In this document: positions 26,425-34,358 of the stretch, piece by piece
Position numbering within the stretch: position 1 is the first letter of the stretch
Layout of the letters: each line of letters begins with the position of its first letter
Assembly: GCF_022662175.1 (NCBI RefSeq)
Contig: NZ_JAKMCR010000002.1
Coordinates: 1 to 64,000 of the forward strand
Source: Aestuariivivens marinum
GTDB lineage: Bacteria > Bacteroidota > Bacteroidia > Flavobacteriales > Flavobacteriaceae
DNA: 64,000 nucleotides
Direction: 5' to 3'
Notes under the pieces: generated by a model
The model's database searches: none
What the model saw: only the letters and a program-made list of their open reading frames with translations
Told to the model about the DNA's origin: nothing
Program-made: the position numbers and the translations under genes

Positions 26425-29265
26425 ATGAGCCAATTTGAGGACTTTATTGAAGTAAAAGGAGCACGGGTACATAATCTTAAAAACATTGATGTATCTATTC
26501 CACGTGAAAAGTTAGTTGTCATTACAGGCTTATCCGGAAGTGGTAAATCATCATTGGCATTCGATACTATCTACGCGGAAGGGCAACGACGTTATATTGA
26601 AACCTTTTCGGCGTATGCAAGACAGTTTATAGGAGGTTTGGAGCGTCCTGATGTCGATAAAATTGATGGACTCTCCCCTGTTATTTCCATAGAACAGAAA
26701 ACAACCAGCAAATCACCTAGATCTACTGTAGGCACTATCACCGAAATCTATGACTTTGTTCGTTTATTATTTGCTAGGGCAAGTGATGCATACAGTTATA
26801 ATACTGGTGAGAAAATGGTTAGCTATAGCGATCATCAGATCAAACAATTAATACTCGAAAATTTTAACGGTAAACGTATAAACATTTTAGCTCCTGTTAT
26901 ACAGTCCCGTAAAGGACATTATCGCGAATTATTTGAACAAATTGCAAAACAAGGCTTTGTAAAAGTTAGAACAGATGGTGAAATACGAGATCTTGTTAAA
27001 GGCATGCGCTTAGACCGGTACAAAACTCATGATATAGAAATTGTTATAGACCGATTAAAAATTGATGATACTGTAGATAATGACAAACGTCTTACCGAAA
27101 GTATCAATACGGCCATGTACCATGGTAATGATGTCCTTTTAATTATTGACCAGGATACTAATACTTTACGCTATTTTAGTCGAAAATTGATGTGTCCTAC
27201 ATCAGGCATTTCATATCCGAATCCAGAACCCAACAATTTTTCATTTAATTCACCTAAAGGAGCCTGTAATAATTGTAATGGCATTGGAACATTATACCAA
27301 ATTAATGAAAAAAAGATTATCCCTAATGAAACACTTTCTATAAAGAATGGAGCCCTAGTACCTCATGGTCCTGAAAAAAATAGTTGGATTTTTAAACAGC
27401 TAGAAACGATAGCGCAACGATATAATTTTAAACTGAGTGATTCTTGGAAATCCATTCCGCAAGAAGCAAAAGATATAATTCTGTATGGAGGCAATGAAAA
27501 ATTTTCGGTTGAAAGTAAAACTTTAGGAGTCACCAGAAATTACAAAATTGAATTTGAGGGTGTAGCTAATTTCATTGAAAACCAATACAAAAGTGCTGAA
27601 TCTACCTCATTAAAGCGCTGGGCTAAGAACTTTATGGATAAAGTTACATGCCCTGTTTGTGAAGGTTCTAGGCTTAAAAAAGAATCTCTATACTTCAAGA
27701 TTAACCACAAAAACATTGCTGAACTTGTTAAAATAGATATTGCTGAATTGGCACAGTGGTTTAATGATTTAGAAAATCATTTGTCAAAAAAGCAATTCAA
27801 GATTTCAGAAGAAATCTTGAAGGAAATAAAATCAAGACTTCAATTTTTATTGGATGTTGGTTTAGACTATCTATCATTAAATCGTAGTTCTAAGTCTCTT
27901 TCAGGTGGCGAAGCTCAACGTATTCGCTTAGCTACGCAAATAGGATCACAATTAGTTGGTGTACTGTATATCTTGGATGAACCAAGTATAGGGCTGCATC
28001 AGCGTGATAATGAGAAGCTAATCAATTCCTTGGTATCACTTCGCAATATTGGAAATTCTGTCATTGTAGTAGAACACGACAAGGACATGATTGAACGAGC
28101 CGATTATGTTGTAGATATTGGTCCTAAAGCTGGTAGGCATGGTGGTGAAATTATTAGTATAGGCAGTCCAGATGAATTAAAAACACACCACACCCTTACG
28201 GCCGATTACTTAAACGGTACCAAAGCGATAGAAATTCCTAAAAAGCGTCGTTCAGGAAATAATAAGTTTTTAGAATTAAAAGGATGTACTGGTAACAACC
28301 TTAAAAACATTTCAGTAAAGTTTCCTTTAGGAAAAATGATAGGAGTTACAGGAGTCTCTGGTAGTGGCAAATCTACTTTAGTCAATGAAACGCTCTATCC
28401 TATTTTAAATGCCCACTATTTTAACGGTGTAATAAAGCCCATGCCTTACAAAAGCATTAAAGGCTTGGAACATATTGATAAAGTCATTGACATTAACCAA
28501 TCTCCAATTGGTAGGACACCACGAAGTAATCCTGCTACGTATACAGGTGTTTTTAGTGAAATACGGGCTTTATTTGCTAAAATTCCTGAAGCTATGATAA
28601 GAGGTTATAAAGCTGGACGTTTTAGCTTTAATGTTGTTGGAGGGCGTTGTGAAACTTGTAAAGGTGGTGGTCTTCGCGTTATTGAGATGAATTTTTTACC
28701 TGATGTTTATGTGGAATGTGAAACCTGTCAAGGCAAACGCTTTAATAGGGAGACACTTGAGATTAGATACAAAGGAAAATCGATAAGTGATGTGTTGAAT
28801 ATGACGATTAATGAAGCGGTAGATTTCTTTGAACATATTCCCAAAATTTACAAAAAACTTAAAACCATTAAAGATGTTGGTTTGGGTTACATTACCCTAG
28901 GGCAACAAAGCACAACGCTTTCTGGTGGTGAGGCTCAGCGCATAAAACTGGCTACCGAATTAAGTAAACGCGATACTGGGAACACCTTTTATATTTTAGA
29001 TGAACCCACTACTGGTCTTCATTTTGAAGATATTAGAGTCCTTATGTTGGTTCTTAACAAATTAGTTAATAAAGGCAATACGGTACTCATTATAGAGCAT
29101 AATATGGATGTTATTAAGACTGTAGACCATATTATTGACATAGGTTATGAAGGTGGAAAACGAGGCGGTAAAATTATAGCCGAAGGAACTCCAGAAGAGG
29201 TTATGACACATCCTAAAAGCCATACGGCGAAATTTCTTAAAAAGGAATTGAAAATCAATCCTTAA
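26425..29265 (+). CDS. uvrA: Excinuclease ABC subunit A
   Basis: 946 residues from the ATG at 26425 ([10 protein letters not shown]). It is a twin ABC ATPase that finds DNA lesions with UvrB in nucleotide excision repair. Walker A motifs are [12 protein letters not shown] (near residue 35) and [12 protein letters not shown] (near 640). The ABC signatures are [15 protein letters not shown] and [15 protein letters not shown], each followed by a Walker B ([30 protein letters not shown]). Zinc modules are visible as [18 protein letters not shown], and CETCKGGG plus CETCQGKR. Length and order are standard. A strong bidirectional terminator follows. Confidence 0.98.
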   Translation: MSQFEDFIEVKGARVHNLKNIDVSIPREKLVVITGLSGSGKSSLAFDTIYAEGQRRYIETFSAYARQFIGGLERPDVDKIDGLSPVISIEQKTTSKSPRSTVGTITEIYDFVRLLFARASDAYSYNTGEKMVSYSDHQIKQLILENFNGKRINILAPVIQSRKGHYRELFEQIAKQGFVKVRTDGEIRDLVKGMRLDRYKTHDIEIVIDRLKIDDTVDNDKRLTESINTAMYHGNDVLLIIDQDTNTLRYFSRKLMCPTSGISYPNPEPNNFSFNSPKGACNNCNGIGTLYQINEKKIIPNETLSIKNGALVPHGPEKNSWIFKQLETIAQRYNFKLSDSWKSIPQEAKDIILYGGNEKFSVESKTLGVTRNYKIEFEGVANFIENQYKSAESTSLKRWAKNFMDKVTCPVCEGSRLKKESLYFKINHKNIAELVKIDIAELAQWFNDLENHLSKKQFKISEEILKEIKSRLQFLLDVGLDYLSLNRSSKSLSGGEAQRIRLATQIGSQLVGVLYILDEPSIGLHQRDNEKLINSLVSLRNIGNSVIVVEHDKDMIERADYVVDIGPKAGRHGGEIISIGSPDELKTHHTLTADYLNGTKAIEIPKKRRSGNNKFLELKGCTGNNLKNISVKFPLGKMIGVTGVSGSGKSTLVNETLYPILNAHYFNGVIKPMPYKSIKGLEHIDKVIDINQSPIGRTPRSNPATYTGVFSEIRALFAKIPEAMIRGYKAGRFSFNVVGGRCETCKGGGLRVIEMNFLPDVYVECETCQGKRFNRETLEIRYKGKSISDVLNMTINEAVDFFEHIPKIYKKLKTIKDVGLGYITLGQQSTTLSGGEAQRIKLATELSKRDTGNTFYILDEPTTGLHFEDIRVLMLVLNKLVNKGNTVLIIEHNMDVIKTVDHIIDIGYEGGKRGGKIIAEGTPEEVMTHPKSHTAKFLKKELKINP

Positions 29266-29278
29266 TTAAGAAAAGAAA

Positions 29279-29304
29279 AAGGCTTATTTTTCAAAATAAG
29301 CCTT
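29279..29304. terminator. Bidirectional terminator between uvrA and the DUF5606 gene
   Basis: AAGGCTTATTTT (29279-29290) and AAAATAAGCCTT (29293-29304) form a 12-bp inverted repeat flanked by an A run on the left and serving convergent genes. It is 13 bp after the uvrA stop and 8 bp from the other gene's stop. Confidence 0.9.
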
Positions 29305-29312
29305 GCGATTTA

Positions 29313-29744
29313 TTATTCTTCCTCGTCAACACCATTGACAGTTTCAATTTCAGTAGTTAAATCATCTAGCATATTGTGTTCGTGTAACAGATTATACCAC
29401 TGAATGACTTTTTTTATGTCACTGGCATAAACCCTATCTTCATCATAATCTGGCAAAACACCAAAAAAGTATTCTTCAAGCTTATCTTTACTGTCTTTAG
29501 GGTTAACACTTGTCTTAGCTCCTTTTTCTTTTTGCTTAATATTTTCAAAAACTTGCCTTAGAGGTACTTCTTCTGACAAAGTATAAATGGCTATTTCACT
29601 AAGTAAGCTTACATTTTGCTGAATTCTTACTGAAAGTCTTTTTTTATCGATTAATGATTCTGCTACAAAACCACCACGTGTTTGTGTAATTAACTTATAT
29701 AATCCTGGTTTTCCAGATATTGACAATATCTTTTCTAAGCTCAT
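29313..29744 (-). CDS. DUF5606 family protein
   Basis: 143 residues. The N-terminus SLEKILSISGKPGLYKLI and the following GGFVAESLIDKKR, SLLSEIAIYT and EEVPLRQVFENI are typical of the Bacteroidota DUF5606 family. The C-terminal part is KVIQWYNLLHEHNML. There is no signal peptide, so it should be cytoplasmic. Its function is unknown. It sits directly downstream of def (55 bp), with its own -7 element TATATTTG (minus strand, 29767-29774). def-DUF5606 adjacency is common in flavobacteria. Confidence 0.88.
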   Translation of the reverse strand: MSLEKILSISGKPGLYKLITQTRGGFVAESLIDKKRLSVRIQQNVSLLSEIAIYTLSEEVPLRQVFENIKQKEKGAKTSVNPKDSKDKLEEYFFGVLPDYDEDRVYASDIKKVIQWYNLLHEHNMLDDLTTEIETVNGVDEEE

Positions 29745-29766
29745 AAATTATTGTTTTGAAAGGGGA

Positions 29767-29774
29767 CAAATATA
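29767..29774 (-). promoter_or_regulatory. -7 element upstream of the DUF5606 gene
   Basis: TATATTTG on the minus strand fits TAnnTTTG, 22 bp upstream of the start codon at 29744. Confidence 0.55.
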
Positions 29775-29799
29775 TTTTTTTATCTATTGATTACAAACA

Positions 29800-30390
29800 C
29801 TACCTTTTCTTTTTTTGATTTGGGAATCGCATTTTATAATCCACACGAATATTACCTTTCGAAATGTTGTTAAGCTTACTCTTTAATAGTCTTTTTTTAA
29901 GACCAGAAAGTTTATCGGTAAACAAAATACCTTCAATATGATCATATTCATGCTGAATAACTCTAGCAATCAAACCATTAAAAGTTTCAGTATGTGCATT
30001 AAAATTCTCATCAAAATATTCAATCGTTATCTTGGGTTGCCTCAATACATCTTCCCTAACATCAGGAATACTCAAACAACCTTCGTTAAATGTCCAAGAT
30101 TCCCCTTCTTCATCTATTATTTTTGCATTTATAAATATGCGTTTAAAGTCTTTTAAAGCATCTTTATCTTCGTCTGAAAGTTCTTCATCTTCAGCAAACG
30201 GCGAAGTGTCTACCAAAAACAGGCGGATTGGCAAGCCTATTTGTGGAGCAGCCAACCCTACCCCATAGGCATTGTACATAGTTTCAAACATATTTGTCAA
30301 TAACACATCCAAGTTTGGATAATCCTTTGAAATATTGGTTGCTTTTTTCCTTAACACTGGATCTCCATAGGCTACAATAGGTAAAATCAT
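29800..30390 (-). CDS. def: Peptide deformylase
   Basis: 196 residues. It removes the formyl group from nascent proteins. The three motifs are GVGLAAPQIGLPIRL, EGCLSIPDVRED and QHEYDHIEGILF, which supply the metal ligands Cys and two His and the catalytic Glu. Length is usual for the Bacteroidota type. The minus-strand -7 element TATTTTTG at 30418-30425 lies 27 bp before the ATG. A degenerate secreted-protein gene separates it from ruvX, which normally lies closer in related genomes. Confidence 0.96.
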   Translation of the reverse strand: MILPIVAYGDPVLRKKATNISKDYPNLDVLLTNMFETMYNAYGVGLAAPQIGLPIRLFLVDTSPFAEDEELSDEDKDALKDFKRIFINAKIIDEEGESWTFNEGCLSIPDVREDVLRQPKITIEYFDENFNAHTETFNGLIARVIQHEYDHIEGILFTDKLSGLKKRLLKSKLNNISKGNIRVDYKMRFPNQKKKR

Positions 30391-30417
30391 TGTCTTGATT
30401 TGCTTTTTTTAGTCGCA

Positions 30418-30425
30418 CAAAAATA
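30418..30425 (-). promoter_or_regulatory. -7 element of the def promoter
   Basis: TATTTTTG on the minus strand fits TAnnTTTG just upstream of the def start at 30390. Confidence 0.6.
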
Positions 30426-30568
30426 CATGAATTTTTTCATTTATAAATTCATATAAAATGAATGAAAAATAAAATATACTAAAAAATTGAAATTAAATTT
30501 TGTGTAGTCATAAATAAAATTTGAGTTTACAGAGATACATTACCTATGTTGTTTGCTGAAAATAAAAA

Positions 30569-31154
30569 TTATTTCATTATAACTATTTTCCGTGTTACCA
30601 AGGCTTCGCCTTTTTCAATCTTTAGCATGTACACTCCATTTACCAAATTGGTTAAATTAATCACTTTTCTATCCTGGTTTTCAATATTAACCTGAAATAT
30701 TTTTTTACCAGTAATACTATAGAGACTGGCTTTTACTGTAATTAGGCTGCCAAAAGATACAGTTATATCATTTCCATGTCGTAAAGGGTTTGGAAATATA
30801 TTTAATGTTTTATTTAAAATAAATTCCTCTACAGGCAAAGTTCCCCCATTATAATCGCATGTAGTATCAAATCCACAGGTACCCGTAAAATCTTGTTCAG
30901 ATATTGCTGGTCCATAGGTAAAATTGTATGCTGTGAAACCTTCAGAACATGAAAACTGATCTAAGTCAAAAGTAGAAGTTCATCTACAATAATTTGCATT
31001 GGAATATCTACTCACGAAGAATTAAATGAAGTTTAAGTAAAAATAATTTGAGTACCGCTTAATGAAGTTATTCCTCCATCTGGAAATGGATCAGCACTAA
31101 CAAAATTTACGACAAAAAAGAAAGTAATATTAGTAATAGTGTTTTTATGTTTTT
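30569..31154 (-). pseudogene. Decayed gene for a secreted protein with T9SS type A sorting domain
   Basis: Reading the minus strand from 31154, the sequence recovers a signal peptide-like string (NIKTLLLILLSF then FVVNFVSADPFPDGG) only if one T is restored in the T run near 31111. No ATG remains at its head. SLSGTQIIFT is followed by a stop. A further shift and stop lie near 30980. The remaining frame reads FDLDQFSCSEGFTAYNF and then the last ~85 codons form an intact type A sorting domain (NIFPNPL, LYSITGKKIF, VNGVYMLKIE, TRKIVIMK). The start codon is lost, with at least two frameshifts and internal stops. The original protein would have been about 190 residues, secreted by T9SS. It sits between ruvX and def. 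Confidence 0.85.
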
Positions 31155-31192
31155 ATGAATTAAATTAAACAAAAAATTTATAACGTATATTA

Positions 31193-31609
31193 TTACAAAA
31201 TTTTTGAATATAAATAGCTTTGCAGAATTAATGTGGCACTTATTTCATCTAAAAGGGCTTTATTTTTACGCTGTTTTTTTTTAACTCCGCTATCTATCAT
31301 GGTCTGAAAAGCCATTTTAGAAGTAAAGCGTTCATCAACTCTTTTTATTGGAATATTGGGAAATTGTTCAGTTAATTTAACCAAAAACGGCTTGATTAAG
31401 GCTTCGCTTTCAGAAGGGGTATTGTCCATTTGCTTAGGCTCTCCAACCAAAAATAAATCTACCTTCTCCTTATCGAGATAATCCTGCAAAAACAATAACA
31501 ACTTTTCTGTATCTACTGTAGTTAAACCTGAAGCAATGATTTGAAGTTCATCGGTAACCGCAATTCCCGTTCTTTTTAATCCGTAGTCTAAAGCTAAAAT
31601 ACGTCCCAT
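31193..31609 (-). CDS. ruvX: Putative Holliday junction resolvase / pre-16S rRNA nuclease YqgF
   Basis: 138 residues from the ATG at 31607-31609 (MGRILALDYGLKRTGIAVTD). The longer frame begins with a TTG that lies inside the -7 element. The RNase H-like fold shows the catalytic Asp in LALDYG, LVGEPKQMDNTPSE, and VDERFTSKMAFQ. The last Asp comes in the KNKALLDEISATLIL helix (usual DxxAAxxIL). YqgF processes the 5' end of 16S rRNA in E. coli. It is transcribed from its own promoter after a terminator at 31644-31670. Confidence 0.93.
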   Translation of the reverse strand: MGRILALDYGLKRTGIAVTDELQIIASGLTTVDTEKLLLFLQDYLDKEKVDLFLVGEPKQMDNTPSESEALIKPFLVKLTEQFPNIPIKRVDERFTSKMAFQTMIDSGVKKKQRKNKALLDEISATLILQSYLYSKIL

Positions 31610-31621
31610 ATCTTTAAAAGT

Positions 31622-31629
31622 CAAAAATA
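31622..31629 (-). promoter_or_regulatory. -7 element of the ruvX promoter
   Basis: TATTTTTG on the minus strand fits TAnnTTTG. It overlaps a TTG that could be misread as the start codon and supports the start at 31609. Confidence 0.6.
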
Positions 31630-31643
31630 GTCATAAAAGTAAA

Positions 31644-31670
31644 AAAGATCATCTAAATAAGATGATCTTT
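31644..31670 (-). terminator. Terminator of the small secreted protein gene at 31714
   Basis: AAAGATCATCT (31644-31654) and AGATGATCTTT (31660-31670) form a perfect 11-bp stem with an AAATA loop. On the minus strand it is followed by TTTACTTT. It lies 43 bp after the stop codon at 31714. Confidence 0.9.
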
Positions 31671-31713
31671 CCTCAAAAGTTTAACCTCTATTAATATTTG
31701 AATATGTCTAAGC

Positions 31714-31968
31714 TTAAGCGATCTTACGTCTGTTAATTTTAGGGAAAACCAATTTAATATTTTCAACTTTGCGTTCCCTGTTTAAAAAGTTTTTAATATC
31801 ACTGGTTTTAGAAATAGCTTCCTTTAATTTTAAAGTATCTATTTCAACATCCATTTCCAATGTCTTTACAACAATTTCTTGACCATCTTGCTTTGTTTCT
31901 ACTTCACTTTGTGCATTAGAAAGTGTGAAAGAAAGTACTAAGATTAAAGTTATGTATAAAGTTTTCAT
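31714..31968 (-). CDS. Small secreted protein of unknown function
   Basis: 84 residues: signal peptide (MKTLYITLILVLSFTLSNAQ) and a mature part of about 64 residues, acidic in its first half (SEVETKQDGQEIVVKTLEM) and basic at the end (RERKVENIKLVFPKINRRKIA). It has no cysteines after the signal and no family I recognise. It has a promoter (TATATTTG, minus strand, 31994-32001) and a strong terminator, so it is a complete single-gene transcript. It is divergent from dapD. Confidence 0.8.
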   Translation of the reverse strand: MKTLYITLILVLSFTLSNAQSEVETKQDGQEIVVKTLEMDVEIDTLKLKEAISKTSDIKNFLNRERKVENIKLVFPKINRRKIA

Positions 31969-31993
31969 CAGATTTGGGTTTTGATTTCTTATT

Positions 31994-32001
31994 CAAATAT
32001 A
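31994..32001 (-). promoter_or_regulatory. -7 element of the 84-residue secreted protein gene
   Basis: TATATTTG on the minus strand fits TAnnTTTG, 25 bp upstream of the ATG at 31968. An ATCGATAAAC sequence lies about 80 bp further upstream, at 32081-32090. Confidence 0.6.
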
Positions 32002-32251
32002 GAACAGTAAAACCCCTCAAATACAAAAAATTAGTTGTAGCATTTGGTATTTTCGATTATTAGAAAATGTGATTATTTCTATCGATAAACTGATAAAAAC
32101 CACAACTTTACCGACCAAAAGACAACATTAATGCACTTCATCAAAAAAATTAATACGTTCAAAGTAAAAACAATGATTTTATGTTGCCAAATTACCAATA
32201 AACTAATAGGATTTTTATCAATAAATTACTCCATAAAATAACTATAGCTAG
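32002..32251. other. Divergent promoter region between secreted protein gene and dapD
   Basis: 250 bp of AT-rich DNA with one ATCGAT (32081-32086) and a related TTCGATTATT (32052-32061). No gene or RNA recognised. Both flanking promoters are annotated separately. Confidence 0.5.
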
Positions 32252-32259
32252 TATATTTG
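32252..32259 (+). promoter_or_regulatory. -7 element of the dapD promoter
   Basis: TATATTTG fits TAnnTTTG(T), 17 bp before the dapD ATG at 32277. No clear -33 TTG. Confidence 0.6.
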
Positions 32260-32276
32260 TGAAAATTTAATGACCA

Positions 32277-33092
32277 ATGACAGAATTACAACAAACCATA
32301 GAACAGGCTTGGGAGGATAGATCCTTATTAAACAACGAAAAAACCATTAATGCCATAAGGCAAGTTATCAACTTATTGGATGCCGGCCAATTGCGCGTAG
32401 CAGAACCATTAGATAGTGGGTGGCAAGTTAATGAGTGGGTTAAAAAAGCGGTTGTTTTATACTTTCCCATACAAAAAATGGAAACTATTGAAGCTGGACC
32501 TCTTGAGTTCCATGATAAAATCCCATTAAAAAAGGGTTATGCTCAGAAAGGTATTAGGGTTGTTCCACATGCTGTTGCCAGACATGGCGCCTATATTTCA
32601 AGTGGCACCATTTTAATGCCCAGTTATGTAAATATTGGTGCTTATGTAGATGAAGGTACAATGGTAGACACTTGGGCTACTGTGGGTAGTTGTGCGCAAA
32701 TTGGCAAAAATGTACACTTATCCGGTGGTGTAGGTATAGGAGGTGTGTTAGAACCTCTACAAGCTGCGCCAGTAATTATAGAAGATAACGCCTTTATTGG
32801 CTCACGTTGTATTGTGGTAGAAGGTGTACATGTAGAAACCGAGGCTGTTTTAGGGGCTAATGTGGTTTTAACAGGATCAACCAAAATAATTGATGTAACC
32901 GGAGATACCCCAATTGAAATGAAAGGTCGCGTACCAGCACGTTCTGTAGTTATTCCTGGTAGTTATGCCAAAACGTTCCCTTCTGGCAGTTATAATGTGC
33001 CTTGTGCCTTAATAATTGGTAAACGCAAGGAAAGTACCAATAAGAAAACCTCTTTAAATGACGCCCTACGTGAGCATGATGTAGCAGTTTAG
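32277..33092 (+). CDS. dapD: 2,3,4,5-tetrahydropyridine-2,6-dicarboxylate N-succinyltransferase
   Basis: 271 residues, the standard length. It transfers succinyl from succinyl-CoA to tetrahydrodipicolinate in the succinylase branch of lysine and diaminopimelate synthesis, and so feeds peptidoglycan. The N-terminal helical part (ELQQTIEQAWEDR) precedes a left-handed beta-helix with hexapeptide repeats. GAYVDEGTMVDTWATVGSCA, VGIGGVLEPLQA and ARSVVIPGSYAKTFPSG are the family blocks. It is monocistronic, with a promoter at 32252 and a strong terminator at 33113. Confidence 0.97.
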   Translation: MTELQQTIEQAWEDRSLLNNEKTINAIRQVINLLDAGQLRVAEPLDSGWQVNEWVKKAVVLYFPIQKMETIEAGPLEFHDKIPLKKGYAQKGIRVVPHAVARHGAYISSGTILMPSYVNIGAYVDEGTMVDTWATVGSCAQIGKNVHLSGGVGIGGVLEPLQAAPVIIEDNAFIGSRCIVVEGVHVETEAVLGANVVLTGSTKIIDVTGDTPIEMKGRVPARSVVIPGSYAKTFPSGSYNVPCALIIGKRKESTNKKTSLNDALREHDVAV

Positions 33093-33112
33093 AATTTAAA
33101 TTATTAAAAATG

Positions 33113-33140
33113 AAATGGGAGGCCAATTGGCCTCCCATTT
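33113..33140 (+). terminator. Terminator of dapD
   Basis: AAATGGGAGGCC (33113-33124) and GGCCTCCCATTT (33129-33140) make a perfect 12-bp GC-rich stem with an AATT loop, followed by TTAG. It lies 20 bp after the dapD stop. Confidence 0.9.
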
Positions 33141-33318
33141 TAGTATGGTTAAATATTATACTCCATTATCAGTAAAAAATAAAGGATGTTGAGTATGTTG
33201 ATACAGATATATTAAGTTGTGGCTGCATTCATTATGGTCCCGTCCCAAATAAAGGCAAAATAATTTTACACTTAAAATTTAAAGAAGAAAACAAATAAAC
33301 ACTATTGCCCAACTTCAA

Positions 33319-34332
33319 TTAATACCTTACCCTAGTCTTTGTACAAGGACAATTACTAATACCCCTTAAGAAATTCAATCCAATTGTAACCACATGTGTT
33401 CCAGAATTATAGGCAGACAAACCATTAGCCGTGATTTGGTAAGCATAGGCAAAATAGAACTTATTTTGATTTAGCCCCAGCATAGGTCCAACATTAAGAG
33501 GTTTTAAGAATTGGTCGTTCAAAAAACGATAGGATATCCCTCCAAACACATAGTTGTCGTTCCTACCAAACTTCTTTACCTTAAAATTGAAGTCCGTACT
33601 AGAACGCTTGTCGCTGGTAAACATTTGGTAAAATATAGAGGGCTCAAACTGCAGGCCATTACGTATGGGCTTTCCGAACACATAGCCAGCATAAATTTGA
33701 TAATTCATTAAAAATCGTGGCTCTTCTTGAAAAATCTGGTTTTGAATATCCTTAAATTCATCCAAACTTTTATCAAGGATGTTGTTTAGGTTCAAACTAA
33801 TAAAGAAATCCTTGTATCGGTACAAAGCCCCTACATCGAAGTTTAAATTAGATTGTGCCCTATCGTCTTCAATACCTAGCGCCGATGCTGGTATTGGATT
33901 CCCATTGCTATCATAACCCACAAAATTATTGATGTCAATTCTAAAATTATTAACGTTCAATGAAATTCCCAACGATAGATACTGTTCAGACGTCACATCC
34001 AAAATCAAATGGTGGGCAAATGAAAACTTGGATCCTGTTTGTATGGTATTACCGTTACGATCATTGTAAAAAGAAGCTCCGAGTCCTGAACGATCACCAA
34101 TTCGGATATCTGCATATACTGACTGGTTATCTGGTGCATCTTTGATACCAACCCATTGGGTCAATCCATTTGCCCTGATCTTCAAATAATCTCCTATACC
34201 CGCAAAGGTTGGTGAGACCACAAAATCGTTATCGGCCAAATACTGGGTATATACAGGCAAATTAAGCTCCTGACCATAACCAAAGGTTGCGGTAGTAAAC
34301 AGAACACATATAAGTAGGTTTTTAAGTTTCAT
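33319..34332 (-). CDS. PorP/SprF family T9SS outer-membrane protein (paired with the giant SprB-repeat protein)
   Basis: 337 residues from the ATG at 34330-34332 (MKLKNLLICV), with a signal peptide ending near FGYGQ. The longer frame would add eight residues of non-signal sequence. Family features: LPVYTQYLADNDFVVSP, GIGDYLKIRANGLTQW, DAPDNQSVYADIRIGD, LGASFYNDRNGN, and a barrel-like series ending in THVVTIGLNFLR. It follows the 3,232-residue adhesin after 26 bp and is its predicted outer-membrane partner. The C-terminus has a CPCTKTRVRY tail beyond the barrel, which is unusual. It is one of three PorP-type genes here, and all three are divergent in sequence. Confidence 0.92.
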   Translation of the reverse strand: MKLKNLLICVLFTTATFGYGQELNLPVYTQYLADNDFVVSPTFAGIGDYLKIRANGLTQWVGIKDAPDNQSVYADIRIGDRSGLGASFYNDRNGNTIQTGSKFSFAHHLILDVTSEQYLSLGISLNVNNFRIDINNFVGYDSNGNPIPASALGIEDDRAQSNLNFDVGALYRYKDFFISLNLNNILDKSLDEFKDIQNQIFQEEPRFLMNYQIYAGYVFGKPIRNGLQFEPSIFYQMFTSDKRSSTDFNFKVKKFGRNDNYVFGGISYRFLNDQFLKPLNVGPMLGLNQNKFYFAYAYQITANGLSAYNSGTHVVTIGLNFLRGISNCPCTKTRVRY

Positions 34333-34358
34333 AATATCATGTTTGAGGGTTAACATTC

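Noticed and set aside
30569-30838. Independent 90-residue T9SS protein
   Set aside because: It is only the sorting domain at the end of a longer decayed gene, and it starts at a TTG within coding-like sequence.
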